64,000 bases of DNA from Jatrophihabitans_A sp035248685 (GTDB lineage Bacteria; Actinomycetota; Actinomycetes; Mycobacteriales; Jatrophihabitantaceae): the NCBI GenBank assembly GCA_035248685.1, contig DATFHF010000082.1:1-64000 (forward strand). Reading direction: 5' to 3'. Shown here piece after piece: positions 35,018 to 43,256 of the stretch. The stretch's first letter is position 1; every line of letters begins with the position of its first letter. Made by a program: the position numbers and the translations under genes. The notes under the pieces are model-generated. The model worked only from the letters and a program-made list of their open reading frames with translations, was not told where the DNA came from and made no database searches.

Positions 35018-35689
35018 TCAATCCGCCACCGGACGAACTACCGTGCGGTCCCACGGCAGTTCCCAGCCGGCCAGCCGCAGCAGCCGGTCGATCAGGCCGG
35101 CGGTGAAACCCCAGACGAACAGGCCGCCGACCTCGAAGCCCGGTCCGACGAAGCCGGACGGGTGCTGCACGGTGAACCGATTGGCGGGGTCGAGCAGTTG
35201 CCGGACCGGTAGCCGGCGCACCCCGGCCACCTCGGCGGTGTCCACCACCCCGACCGGGTGCGGCCGGGCCCAGTGCGCCAGCACCGGGGTGACCACAAAC
35301 GCCGACGGCGGCAGGTACAGCGCGGGCAGCTCGGCCAGCACGTCCACGGTCTCCGGCCGCACGCCGACCTCTTCCTGCGCCTCGCGCAATGCGGTCGCCG
35401 CCGGCGAGGCATCGCCCGGGTCGGTGGAACCACCCGGGAAGGCCACCTGACCGGCATGGCTACGCAGGCTCGCCGCGCGTTGCAGCACCAGCAGGTCCGC
35501 CTCGGCGGCGCCGGCCGGCGAGGCGAACAGCATCAGCACCGCCGAGTGCCGGCCGCTGCCGTCCAGCGGTGGCAGGAATCGGGACAACTGCTCGGCCCGG
35601 ACCGTCCGGGCCGCCGTGACCAGCGTCCGAAGCCAGTCCGGGACGACCTGGTCGGGCGGTTGTGCCGGGTCGACGGGGCCGGTCACCAC
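35018..35689 (-). CDS. Nudix hydrolase, coenzyme A pyrophosphatase type
   Basis: 223 residues. LVLQRAASLRSHAGQVAFPG is the CoA-pyrophosphatase signature preceding the Nudix box (GGSTDPGDASPAATALREAQ, then EEVGV). It should cleave CoA or its derivatives to phosphopantetheine and 3',5'-ADP. Conserved position next to nth and marP (Rv3672c). Its start is one base past the nth stop at 35691, suggesting coupling. Confidence 0.9.
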   Translation of the reverse strand: MVTGPVDPAQPPDQVVPDWLRTLVTAARTVRAEQLSRFLPPLDGSGRHSAVLMLFASPAGAAEADLLVLQRAASLRSHAGQVAFPGGSTDPGDASPAATALREAQEEVGVRPETVDVLAELPALYLPPSAFVVTPVLAHWARPHPVGVVDTAEVAGVRRLPVRQLLDPANRFTVQHPSGFVGPGFEVGGLFVWGFTAGLIDRLLRLAGWELPWDRTVVRPVAD

Positions 35690-35690
35690 C

Positions 35691-36419
35691 TCACCCGGTC
35701 AGCTCCGGATCGATCTGGGACGGGCTCTTCACCAGCTTGCCGGCCAGCACCGGGTTCATCTCACCGATGCCGGCCGACGGGCACAACCGCGCGATCGGGC
35801 ACACTCCGCAGGCCGGCCGCTTGGCGTGGCACATCCGCCGGCCGTGCCAGATCACCCGATGCGACATGATCGTCCATTCCTTGCGGGGAATCAGTGCCGC
35901 GATGTCGAACTCGACCTTGACCGGGTCGATGTTCTCGGTCCACCGCCAGCGCTGCGACAACCGCAGGACGTGGGTGTCCACCGTGATCCCCGGAACGTCG
36001 AAGGCATTGCCGAGCACCACGTTGGCGGTCTTGCGGCCGAAGCCGGGCAGCGTGACCAGCTCGGCGAGGGTGCCTGGCACCTGCCCGTCGAACCGCTCGA
36101 CCAACTGCTGGCCGAGTTTCATCAGGTTGTTCGCCTTGGCTCGGAAGAAACCGGTCGGGTGGATCAGCTCCTCCAGTTCCTCGCGCACCGCGCCGGCATA
36201 CCCGGCGGCGTCCCGGTACTTCGCGAACAGCGCAGGGGTGACCTCGTTGACCTTCTTGTCGGTGCACTGGGCGGACAGGATGGTGGCCACCGACAGCTCC
36301 AGCGGCGAGCTGAAGTTCAGTTCGCAGTGCGCGTTCGGGTAGAGCAGCGCCAGTTCCCGGTTGATCCGGCGGGCGCGGCGGGTCAGCGCGATCGAACTTT
36401 CCGTCGTTGCCGATGTCAT
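35691..36419 (-). CDS. nth: Endonuclease III (DNA glycosylase/AP lyase)
   Basis: 242 residues. Helix-hairpin-helix LPGFGRKTANVVLGNAF, catalytic Lys in ILSAQCTDKKVN, catalytic Asp in GITVDTHVLRL and the 4Fe-4S ligands in CHAKRPACGVCPIARLC are all present (C-X6-C-X2-C-X5-C). It removes oxidised pyrimidines and nicks the abasic site. ATG 36419 chosen because the homologous region begins there; upstream frame runs into the next gene's promoter. Confidence 0.95.
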   Translation of the reverse strand: MTSATTESSIALTRRARRINRELALLYPNAHCELNFSSPLELSVATILSAQCTDKKVNEVTPALFAKYRDAAGYAGAVREELEELIHPTGFFRAKANNLMKLGQQLVERFDGQVPGTLAELVTLPGFGRKTANVVLGNAFDVPGITVDTHVLRLSQRWRWTENIDPVKVEFDIAALIPRKEWTIMSHRVIWHGRRMCHAKRPACGVCPIARLCPSAGIGEMNPVLAGKLVKSPSQIDPELTG

Positions 36420-36459
36420 CGTCACATCGGCCAGCTTATTGGGGCACAATGACAACACC

Positions 36460-36702
36460 ATGATCGGATTTCTGGTGCTGCTCTTTCCCCTGCTGCTACT
36501 GGCGTTCATGCTCGTCATGGAGCACATCGAAGAGCCGTTGACCCGGGTCGCTGAGGAGCGCGACGTGGTGGAGTTCCTCGACCACGCCAATCGGGACGAG
36601 CTGGATACCTTCGTCCGAGAAGGCACCGAGTCAGCGCTGACCAGGTTCCGCGACCGGTTGCGGATCCTGCCCCGGGCCGCCCGCCGTTCTCGGTCCCGCT
36701 GA
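36460..36702 (+). CDS. Small single-pass membrane protein (Rv3675-type)
   Basis: 80 residues: an N-terminal helix (MIGFLVLLFPLLLLAFMLVM) and a charged cytoplasmic tail ending in an arginine-serine cluster. It lies between divergent nth and the downstream crp gene, as does Rv3675 in M. tuberculosis. Function unknown. ATG 36460; ribosome site is weak. Confidence 0.75.
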   Translation: MIGFLVLLFPLLLLAFMLVMEHIEEPLTRVAEERDVVEFLDHANRDELDTFVREGTESALTRFRDRLRILPRAARRSRSR

Positions 36703-36811
36703 ACCGCTCCGCTGGGCGATATTGCGGGTCGCGGACCGGCGGGTTCGCACGCACCCCTAGAATCCGGCCCAGGCAGCCGTGTGAGGGTGTGCTCGACAGA
36801 GAGGGACTGGC

Positions 36812-37486
36812 GTGGACGAGGTGCTCCGCAGGGCCGGACTGTTCCAGGGCGTCGACCCGGCAGACGTCGAGGCGCTGGGCAGCCAGTTCGACGTGTTCGA
36901 CGCGCCCCGGGGCACCACCCTGTTCAATGAGGGCGAACCCGGCGACAGCCTGTACATCGTGCTGTCGGGAAAGGTGAAGCTGGGCCGCAAATCCTCGGAT
37001 GGACGCGAGAACCTGGTTGCGGTGATGGGTCCGGCCGACCAGTTCGGCGAGCTGTCACTGTTCGACCCGGGACCACGCACCGCAACCGCAATGGTGGTCA
37101 CCGACGCCCGAGTGGCCCGGTTGCCGAAGGAAGCGCTCACCAACTGGATCACCGAACGCCCGCAGCTCGCCCTGCAACTGCTGCGGGTTGTCGCCCGCCG
37201 ACTGCGGCGCACCAACACCATGCTCGCCGACCTGATCTTCGTGGACGTGCCGGGCCGGGTCGCCAAGCAGCTGCTTCAGCTGGCCCAGCGCTTCGGATCG
37301 GTGGACGGTGGTCAGCTCCGGGTCACCCACGACCTAACCCAGGAGGAGCTGGCCCAACTGGTCGGCGCCTCCCGGGAGACCGTCAACAAGGCGCTGGCCG
37401 ACTTCGCCCAGCGCGGCTGGTTGCGTTTGGAAGGGAAGAGCGTGGTCATCCTGGACCGCGAACGGCTGGCCCGCCGCGCCCGCTAA
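36812..37486 (+). CDS. crp: Crp/Fnr-family global regulator
   Basis: 224 residues. Cyclic-nucleotide-binding barrel (GEPGDSLYIVLSGKVKL; FGELSLFDPGPRTATA holds the phosphate-binding Glu and Arg), dimer helix, then winged helix with LTQEELAQLVGASRETVNKA as recognition helix. It matches the cAMP-dependent Crp of Rv3676 type. GTG 36812 follows GAGGGA. Likely controls carbon and stress genes, possibly including acs, as in other actinomycetes. Confidence 0.93.
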   Translation: MDEVLRRAGLFQGVDPADVEALGSQFDVFDAPRGTTLFNEGEPGDSLYIVLSGKVKLGRKSSDGRENLVAVMGPADQFGELSLFDPGPRTATAMVVTDARVARLPKEALTNWITERPQLALQLLRVVARRLRRTNTMLADLIFVDVPGRVAKQLLQLAQRFGSVDGGQLRVTHDLTQEELAQLVGASRETVNKALADFAQRGWLRLEGKSVVILDRERLARRAR

Positions 37487-37629
37487 CCACCTTGGCTAAG
37501 GTCCGCCTCCGGCGAAAGTGATAACCGCCGTCAGCCAGAGGTCACGCTGGCTATCAACATCGGCAACTGTCGTCCACAAACAGCGATCACGGCCTCCCAA
37601 ACCCTGACCGCACCGGCAGTCTCAAAGCC

Positions 37630-38538
37630 ATGTTCACTCAAGCGGCGTACCGGTCGATACCGGAGTTATCTCAGCATTCGTCCGCGGTGCTGACCCGGGC
37701 TCAGTTGGCTGCCCGAGGTTTCGGGCGCCACCAAATCGCAGCGCAGTGCGCAGCCCACCGTTGGCAGCTCTGGGGCGCCGCCATCGTATTGCACAATGGT
37801 CCGCTAAGCAGGCGACAGCGTTGGCTAGTAGCCCGAATCAACTGCGGCCCGCAGGTCGTCCTGACCGCCTTCACCGCCGCTGAGGCATTCGGCCTACGCG
37901 GCTGGGAACGAGATCGCATACACCTGCTCGGGCCGCTCGGTACCCGTTACCCCAGCACCATCGGGCTGCCGATTCGCGTACATCGCACCCGCCGGTGGGA
38001 CCCGATGGACCACATCGGCATCGTGCATCGGTTTCCTGCCGCCCTCCTGCTGGCCGCGAGCACCTTCGAGTCGGCCAGGCCGGCTTGTGGCATCCTCGCC
38101 GCCGGGGTGCAGCAGCACCTGACCACAGCCGATGAACTCGAACAGGCGCTGCAAGCGGCCCCTCGGTTGCGGCACCGGGCGAAGTTGCTAGCCGCAGTGG
38201 CCGACATCGGCCAGGGCTCGCAAGCACTGAGCGAAATCGACTTCTTCCGGCTGTGCCGCCGGTACCGCTTGCCGTTGCCTGATCGGCAAGCCATTCGCCG
38301 GGAGGAGTCGGGCCGACGCCGCTATCTCGACGCAAGCTGGCGACGCTACGACGGCCGGACCGTTGTCGCCGAGGTGGATGGTGCGCTCCACCTCACCGTT
38401 CGTCGCTGGTGGGACGACCAACTTCGGCAGAACGAGCTTGCCTTGTCCGATGCGGTAGTGCTGCGCTTTCCGAGTGCCGTCGTCCGCACCGAACCCGCCA
38501 AGGTAGCGGCTCAACTGCGTCGAGCGCTCCTGCCTTGA
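37630..38538 (+). CDS. AbiEi-like antitoxin-domain protein with C-terminal DUF559-like nuclease fold
   Basis: 302 residues. The N-terminal part (SSAVLTRAQLAARGFGRHQI; HRWQLWGAAIVLHNGPLS) resembles the winged helix of AbiEi-type antitoxins. The C-terminus (YLDASWRRYDGRTVVAEVDG, then RRWWDDQLRQNELAL) is a DUF559/Vsr-like restriction-endonuclease fold. Such two-domain proteins are common in actinomycetes without a partner toxin; none is adjacent. Inserted between crp and the metallo-beta-lactamase gene compared with M. tuberculosis. Confidence 0.75.
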   Translation: MFTQAAYRSIPELSQHSSAVLTRAQLAARGFGRHQIAAQCAAHRWQLWGAAIVLHNGPLSRRQRWLVARINCGPQVVLTAFTAAEAFGLRGWERDRIHLLGPLGTRYPSTIGLPIRVHRTRRWDPMDHIGIVHRFPAALLLAASTFESARPACGILAAGVQQHLTTADELEQALQAAPRLRHRAKLLAAVADIGQGSQALSEIDFFRLCRRYRLPLPDRQAIRREESGRRRYLDASWRRYDGRTVVAEVDGALHLTVRRWWDDQLRQNELALSDAVVLRFPSAVVRTEPAKVAAQLRRALLP

Positions 38539-38620
38539 AAGTAATAACGAGCGGAAGGTATGGCTCACGCGCGTTATCTCATTTGCCGGACGGGACGGAC
38601 GATTGGGCGGCGCCAGGAGG

Positions 38621-39394
38621 TTAGGACGAGCGCAGGTAGGCGAGCTGAGCCTGCACTGACAGCTCGGCGGCCGGCCATAATGCCCTGTCCACATCGGCAT
38701 AAACCCGCTCCACCACATCGCGCGCCGAGGCGGCCGGCATAACGGCCAGCACCTGGCGTACCTGGTCGAGCCGTTGCTCCCGGTGCGCCAGGTACGCCAG
38801 CGAAGCGGCTCCGGCATCCGGCAACTCCGGACCGTGCCCCGGCAGCACCGTCACCCCGGACAGCGCGCTGAGCCGGCGCAGCGAGGTCAGGTAGTCGGCG
38901 AGCACACCGTCCGGGTGCGCCACCACCGTGGTGCCTCGGCCGAGGATGGTGTCGCCGGTCAGCACGGACGAACCCAGCACGAAGCACAGCGAGTCCGCGG
39001 TATGCCCGGGCGTCGCCCACACCTCGAGCGTCACCCCGGCCGCCGATACCACGACGCCCTCGGTCAGCCCCTCGGCGCCGAGCCGGTGCGCCGGATCCAG
39101 CGCGAGCACCGGGGCTCCGGTCAGGTCGTGCAGCCGGACCGCGCCGGCTGAATGGTCCGCATGGCCATGGGTCAGCAGGATCATCGGCACCGAACCGGCA
39201 GCAGACACCACCGCGCCAAGGTGCCGTTCGTCCAGCGGCCCCGGATCGACGACAATCGCCTGCGGCCGCGACGGATCATCACGCAGCAGCCAGGTATTCG
39301 TCCCGTCCAAGGTCATCGGGGACGGATTGTCGGCCAGCACCACCCCAGCCAGCGGGGTCACCTGCCGCAACGACTCGTACGAAGGCGCGGTCAT
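38621..39394 (-). CDS. Metallo-beta-lactamase-fold hydrolase (LACTB2-like)
   Basis: 257 residues. The metal motif THGHADHSAGA, a following ATPGHTADSLCF and SVLTGDTILGRGT give the binuclear zinc site. The C-terminal winged-helix-like tail suits the LACTB2/Rv3677c type, proposed to act on RNA or thioesters. Its ATG overlaps the Nudix stop by four bases. Confidence 0.88.
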   Translation of the reverse strand: MTAPSYESLRQVTPLAGVVLADNPSPMTLDGTNTWLLRDDPSRPQAIVVDPGPLDERHLGAVVSAAGSVPMILLTHGHADHSAGAVRLHDLTGAPVLALDPAHRLGAEGLTEGVVVSAAGVTLEVWATPGHTADSLCFVLGSSVLTGDTILGRGTTVVAHPDGVLADYLTSLRRLSALSGVTVLPGHGPELPDAGAASLAYLAHREQRLDQVRQVLAVMPAASARDVVERVYADVDRALWPAAELSVQAQLAYLRSS

Positions 39395-40065
39395 GCCGGT
39401 GACCCGCCGCGGTACCCGGCCGGCAGCGGCAGTTCGGTGCCGTCACCCAGGTCAGCCACCCGGTTGCCGTCCGGCAGCGTGCGCAGCACCGGCTGGATCG
39501 GTCGAATCAACCGCGAGCCAGCGGCGGCCAGCACCTGATCGGTGCTGGCGAATCGGGCCACCTCGATCAGGCTGAACACGGTCGGCGGCATCATCGGCCG
39601 GCTGCCTTGCTCGTACTCGGCCAACGCCTGCTCGACCGAGATCCAATCCGCGTGCGACGCCTCGCCGGTGATCGCTGCCGCCACTCCGTCGGCCGGCACG
39701 GCCGCCACGAAGAAATAGGTGTCATAGCGACGCGGTTCGGCCTCCGGAGTGATCCAGTGCGCCCACGGCCGCATTGCCTCCAGCGGCAGCCGTACGCCGG
39801 TCTCCTCGACGATTTCCCGGGCCGCCGCGCGCAGCAGGGTGCCGGCCACCGACGCGGTGACGCCCAACTGCGCGGCGACCGACGCTTCGGTAGCCGGACG
39901 CGCACCGGTGGCGTCCACCGGATCCACCCCGCCCCCAGGAAACACCGACATTCCCGGGGCGAACGCCATCTTCGGCACCCGGCGCAGCAACCAGGTCTGA
40001 ATGCCGGCCGGCCCGTCCCGCAGCAACAGAACCGTCGCCGCCTGCCGGGGCACCACCGGCGCCAT
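39391..40065 (-). CDS. Nudix-family hydrolase (NUDT19-like)
   Basis: 224 residues. The Nudix box is split by an insertion: FPGGGVDP, then about 30 residues, then AAAREIVEETGV. This longer layout resembles the RP2p/NUDT19-type CoA or acyl-CoA diphosphatases. It sits two bases after RidA and overlaps the metallo-hydrolase start, so it is in a three-gene operon. Substrate not assigned. Confidence 0.82.
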   Translation of the reverse strand: MAPVVPRQAATVLLLRDGPAGIQTWLLRRVPKMAFAPGMSVFPGGGVDPVDATGARPATEASVAAQLGVTASVAGTLLRAAAREIVEETGVRLPLEAMRPWAHWITPEAEPRRYDTYFFVAAVPADGVAAAITGEASHADWISVEQALAEYEQGSRPMMPPTVFSLIEVARFASTDQVLAAAGSRLIRPIQPVLRTLPDGNRVADLGDGTELPLPAGYRGGSPA

Positions 40066-40067
40066 GC

Positions 40068-40526
40068 TCAGTCGACCTCGACGATCAGCTCGACCTCGAC
40101 CGGGGCGTCCAGCGGCAACACCGCCACCCCCACCGCCGAGCGGGCATGCGCGCCGGCATCGCCGAACACCTCACCGAGCAGGTTGGACGCACCGTTGACC
40201 ACGGCCGGCTGGCCGGTGAAATCCGGGCTGGACGCCACGAAGCCAACCACCTTGACCACTCGCACCACCGAGTCGATGCCGACCAGCGCGTGCACCGCGG
40301 CCAGCGCGTTCAGCGCGCAGGTACGGGCATAACCGGCCGCCTCGTCGGCGCTCACTTGCGCCCCGACCTTGCCGGTGGCCACCAGCGAACCGGCCACCAC
40401 CGGCAACTGGCCCGAGGTGTAGACCAGCCGCCCGCTGCGGACCGCCGGGACGTAGCTGGCCACCGGAGCGGCCACCGGTGGCAGTTCGATGCCCAACTCG
40501 GCCAACCGGTCCGAGACAGAAGTCAT
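40068..40526 (-). CDS. RidA-family enamine/imine deaminase
   Basis: 152 residues, the YjgF/YER057c/UK114 fold, of the longer type (VYTSGQLPVVAGSLVATGKV; ARTCALNALAAVHALVG; SAVGVAVLPLDAPVEVELIV). The arginine of the last conserved motif (ARSAVGV) is present. It should hydrolyse reactive enamines made by PLP enzymes. GGAGG lies before ATG 40526. First gene of the operon with Nudix and metallo-hydrolase. Confidence 0.9.
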   Translation of the reverse strand: MTSVSDRLAELGIELPPVAAPVASYVPAVRSGRLVYTSGQLPVVAGSLVATGKVGAQVSADEAAGYARTCALNALAAVHALVGIDSVVRVVKVVGFVASSPDFTGQPAVVNGASNLLGEVFGDAGAHARSAVGVAVLPLDAPVEVELIVEVD

Positions 40527-40596
40527 GACGTGCCTCCGAGTCAGGTCGAAACACTCACGTCGCAACCTACCCGGCCGGCTTTGTAGGCTGGTTGGC

Positions 40597-41553
40597 GTGC
40601 CCACCACGCCAGCGTTGCCCGACCTGCACGTGGTGACCGGCAAGGGCGGTACCGGCAAAACCACGGTCGCCGGCGCACTGGCGCTGGCCCTGGCGGCCGC
40701 CCGTCGGACCAGGGTGCTGCTGGTTGAGGTCGAGGGACGGCAGGGGTTGGCGCAGCTGTTCGACACGCCCCCGCTGCCCTATACCGAGACCAGGTTGGCC
40801 GCCACCGGCGGCGGCGAGGTGCTGGGGCTGGCGGTGGACGCCGAGGCCGCCATGCTGGAGTACCTGGAGATGTTCTACAACCTCAAGCGGGCCGGTTCGG
40901 CGCTGCGCAAGATGGGCGCGATCGACTTCGTCACCACCATCGCCCCCGGGCTGCGCGATGTGCTGCTCACCGGCAAGGTCAAGGAGGCGGTCACCCGAAC
41001 CGGCCGGGACGGTCGGCCGACCTTCGGCGCGGTGGTGTTGGACGCTCCGCCAACCGGCCGGATCGTGCCCTTCCTCCAGGCCACCAACGAGGTGGCCGGG
41101 CTGACCAAGATCGGCCCTATTCACCGGCAGAGCATCGGGGTGAGCGAGTTGCTGCACTCCGCCCGTACCCAGGTGCACCTGGTGACGCTGCTGGAGGAGA
41201 TGCCGGTGCAGGAGACCATGGATGCCGCCACCGATCTGCGGGCGGCCGGCTACCAGATCGGCCAGGTGATCGTGAACCGGGCCCGTCCGCTGCTGGTTTC
41301 CAATGCCCGGCCGTCCGCCAGCCTGCTGGCCGATGGGCTTCAAGCGGCCGGTCTGGATCCGGCTATCGCGCCGGCCCTGGTCAGCGAGGTGGCCGATTAC
41401 GCCGCCCGGCAGGACGTCCAGGCCCGAGCCGAGGCCGAGCTGGCCCAAGTTCAGGCTCCGGTGCTGCGGCTGCCGGAGCTGAGCCCACCGATCGATCTCG
41501 GCGGCCTGTTCGAACTGGCCGAGCAACTCGACGTCCAGGCCTGGGCGTCATGA
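40597..41553 (+). CDS. ArsA/GET3-like ATPase, first of pair (Rv3679-type)
   Basis: 318 residues. Walker A is VTGKGGTGKTTVAGALAL; VVLDAPPTGRIVPFL supplies the conserved switch. It resembles arsenite-pump/GET3 ATPases, but no arsenic genes are near. With the next gene it forms the conserved actinobacterial pair known in mycobacteria as the BagAB anion transporter, implicated in reductive or NO stress (from memory). Start GTG 40597. Confidence 0.9.
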   Translation: MPTTPALPDLHVVTGKGGTGKTTVAGALALALAAARRTRVLLVEVEGRQGLAQLFDTPPLPYTETRLAATGGGEVLGLAVDAEAAMLEYLEMFYNLKRAGSALRKMGAIDFVTTIAPGLRDVLLTGKVKEAVTRTGRDGRPTFGAVVLDAPPTGRIVPFLQATNEVAGLTKIGPIHRQSIGVSELLHSARTQVHLVTLLEEMPVQETMDAATDLRAAGYQIGQVIVNRARPLLVSNARPSASLLADGLQAAGLDPAIAPALVSEVADYAARQDVQARAEAELAQVQAPVLRLPELSPPIDLGGLFELAEQLDVQAWAS

Positions 41554-42707
41554 GCCCCCGCGCCCGGCCGGCGGCCTTCGATGTGGACGCGCTGCTGAAG
41601 GATCCGGAGCTGCGGGTGATCGTCACCTGCGGCAGCGGCGGGGTCGGCAAGACCACCACCGCGGCCGCGCTGGCGCTGCGGGGCGCCGAGCAGGGCCGCC
41701 GGGTCGTGGTATTGACCATCGACCCGGCCCGTCGGCTGGCCCAATCGCTAGGGCTGCATGAGCTGGACAACGTCCCCCGGCTGGTCGACGGCATCGAGGG
41801 GGACGGCGCGCTGCTGGCGATGATGCTGGACATGAAGCGCACCTTTGATGAGGTGGTGTTGGCCAATGCCACCCCGGAGAAGGCCCAGCAGATCCTCGCC
41901 AACCCGTTCTACCAGTCGCTGTCGGCATCCTTCGCCGGGACGCAGGAGTACATGGCGATGGAGAAGCTGTCGCAGCTGCGCCAGCGGCTGGTCGAGCCCG
42001 GCGAGTGGGACCTGATCGTGGTGGACACCCCGCCGTCCCGGTCGGCGCTGGACTTCCTGGACGCGCCGCAGCGGCTCAGCCGGTTCCTGGACGGCCGGAT
42101 GATCCGGCTGCTCACCGCGCCAGCCCGAGCCGGCGGCAAGGCCTACCTGAAGGTGGTCAGCGCGTCCTTCACGGTCTTCACCAGGGTGCTGAACAAGATC
42201 CTGGGCAACGACCTGCTCGGCAACGTCTCGTCCTTCGTCGCCTCGCTAGAAACCATGTTCGGCGGCTTTCGGGAGCGGGCCGAGCAGACCTACCGGCTGC
42301 TCAAGGCGCCGGGCACCGCGTTCGTGGTGGTGGCCTCTCCGGAACCGGACGCGCTGCGCGAGGCGTCCTTCTTCGTGGAGCGGTTGCAGCAGGAGTCGAT
42401 GCCGCTGGCCGGCGTGGTGATCAACCGGATGCACCGGACGGCCACCGAGCTGGGCGGCCAGCGCGCGCTGGAGGCTGCCGAGCGGTTGGCGGCGCTGCCG
42501 GAACAGTCGCCGGCGGTGCAGCTGGCCACCGATGCGCTGCTGGTCCACGTGGAAAGTGCCGAGGCGGCTAGGCATGACCGGTCGTTGGCGGCCCGGTTCG
42601 CGGCAGCCCATCCGGATGTAGCCCAGCGCGAGGTTGCCGCGCTGCCAACCGATGTGCACGACCTGGCGAGCCTGCACGCGGTCGGTCAGGCGTTGGCCGC
42701 CATCTGA
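41550..42707 (+). CDS. ArsA/GET3-like ATPase, second of pair (Rv3680-type)
   Basis: 385 residues. Walker A is TCGSGGVGKTTTAAALAL; switch region LIVVDTPPSRSALDFLDAP. A middle insert (VLNKILGNDLLGNVSSFVAS) is rich in hydrophobic helices. ATG 41550 overlaps the first ATPase stop by four bases, so the two are made together, probably as a heterodimer. Followed by whiB4 on the opposite strand. Confidence 0.9.
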   Translation: MSPRARPAAFDVDALLKDPELRVIVTCGSGGVGKTTTAAALALRGAEQGRRVVVLTIDPARRLAQSLGLHELDNVPRLVDGIEGDGALLAMMLDMKRTFDEVVLANATPEKAQQILANPFYQSLSASFAGTQEYMAMEKLSQLRQRLVEPGEWDLIVVDTPPSRSALDFLDAPQRLSRFLDGRMIRLLTAPARAGGKAYLKVVSASFTVFTRVLNKILGNDLLGNVSSFVASLETMFGGFRERAEQTYRLLKAPGTAFVVVASPEPDALREASFFVERLQQESMPLAGVVINRMHRTATELGGQRALEAAERLAALPEQSPAVQLATDALLVHVESAEAARHDRSLAARFAAAHPDVAQREVAALPTDVHDLASLHAVGQALAAI

Positions 42708-42739
42708 GCTGTTAGAGCCGCTAGCGCCGGCAACTCGGA

Positions 42740-43039
42740 CTAGTGCTGGGCCGCCATCAGGAAGTTGCGCCAGGAGACGATATCGGGACGGCGCCGCAGC
42801 AGGGTGCGTCGCTCGCGCTCGGTCATGCCGCCCCAGACGCCGAACTCGGTCCGGCTGTCCAGCGCGTCGGCCAGGCAGTCGATGCGGACCGGGCAGCCCA
42901 TGCAGATGCTCTTGGCCTTGTGCTGTGCCGCACCGACCACGAACAGGGTTTCCGGATCGACGTCACGACAGGCGCCACGGGAGGCCCACTCCGGATTGCT
43001 GGTGACACGCACCCTTTCGGGCATCTTTGTCGCGGTCAT
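42740..43039 (-). CDS. whiB4: WhiB4-type iron-sulfur regulator
   Basis: 99 residues. The four cluster cysteines are C24, C46, C49 and C55 (GAC, then CMGCPVRIDC), followed by the WhiB turn GVWGGMTERERR and a basic tail. WhiB4 in mycobacteria responds to oxygen and redox stress. The position between the ArsA-like pair and ponA2 matches Rv3681c. Divergent from ponA2 across 217 bp. Confidence 0.95.
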   Translation of the reverse strand: MTATKMPERVRVTSNPEWASRGACRDVDPETLFVVGAAQHKAKSICMGCPVRIDCLADALDSRTEFGVWGGMTERERRTLLRRRPDIVSWRNFLMAAQH

Positions 43040-43256
43040 CGGCCCCCCGCCCCTGAAAACTCACATGAATGCAATCTGAATGGTTGATCCGGACCGTAGG
43101 GCACGTCCGGCCAATCTGCAATAGCTCGATACGAGAATGAAGTATTACCGGCCGCCCGCCCCGATTGGGCGGGATTCGGTCCCAGGACGGCGGTCAGCAC
43201 CGGTCTGAGGTCGAGCGAACGAGCGGCACGAAGCCTCTCGCGTAGTCTCATCCTCT

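Noticed and set aside
33580..35106. A 508-codon plus-strand frame opposite marP and the cupredoxin gene
   Set aside because: It spans the antisense of two unrelated, well-supported genes and has no domain.
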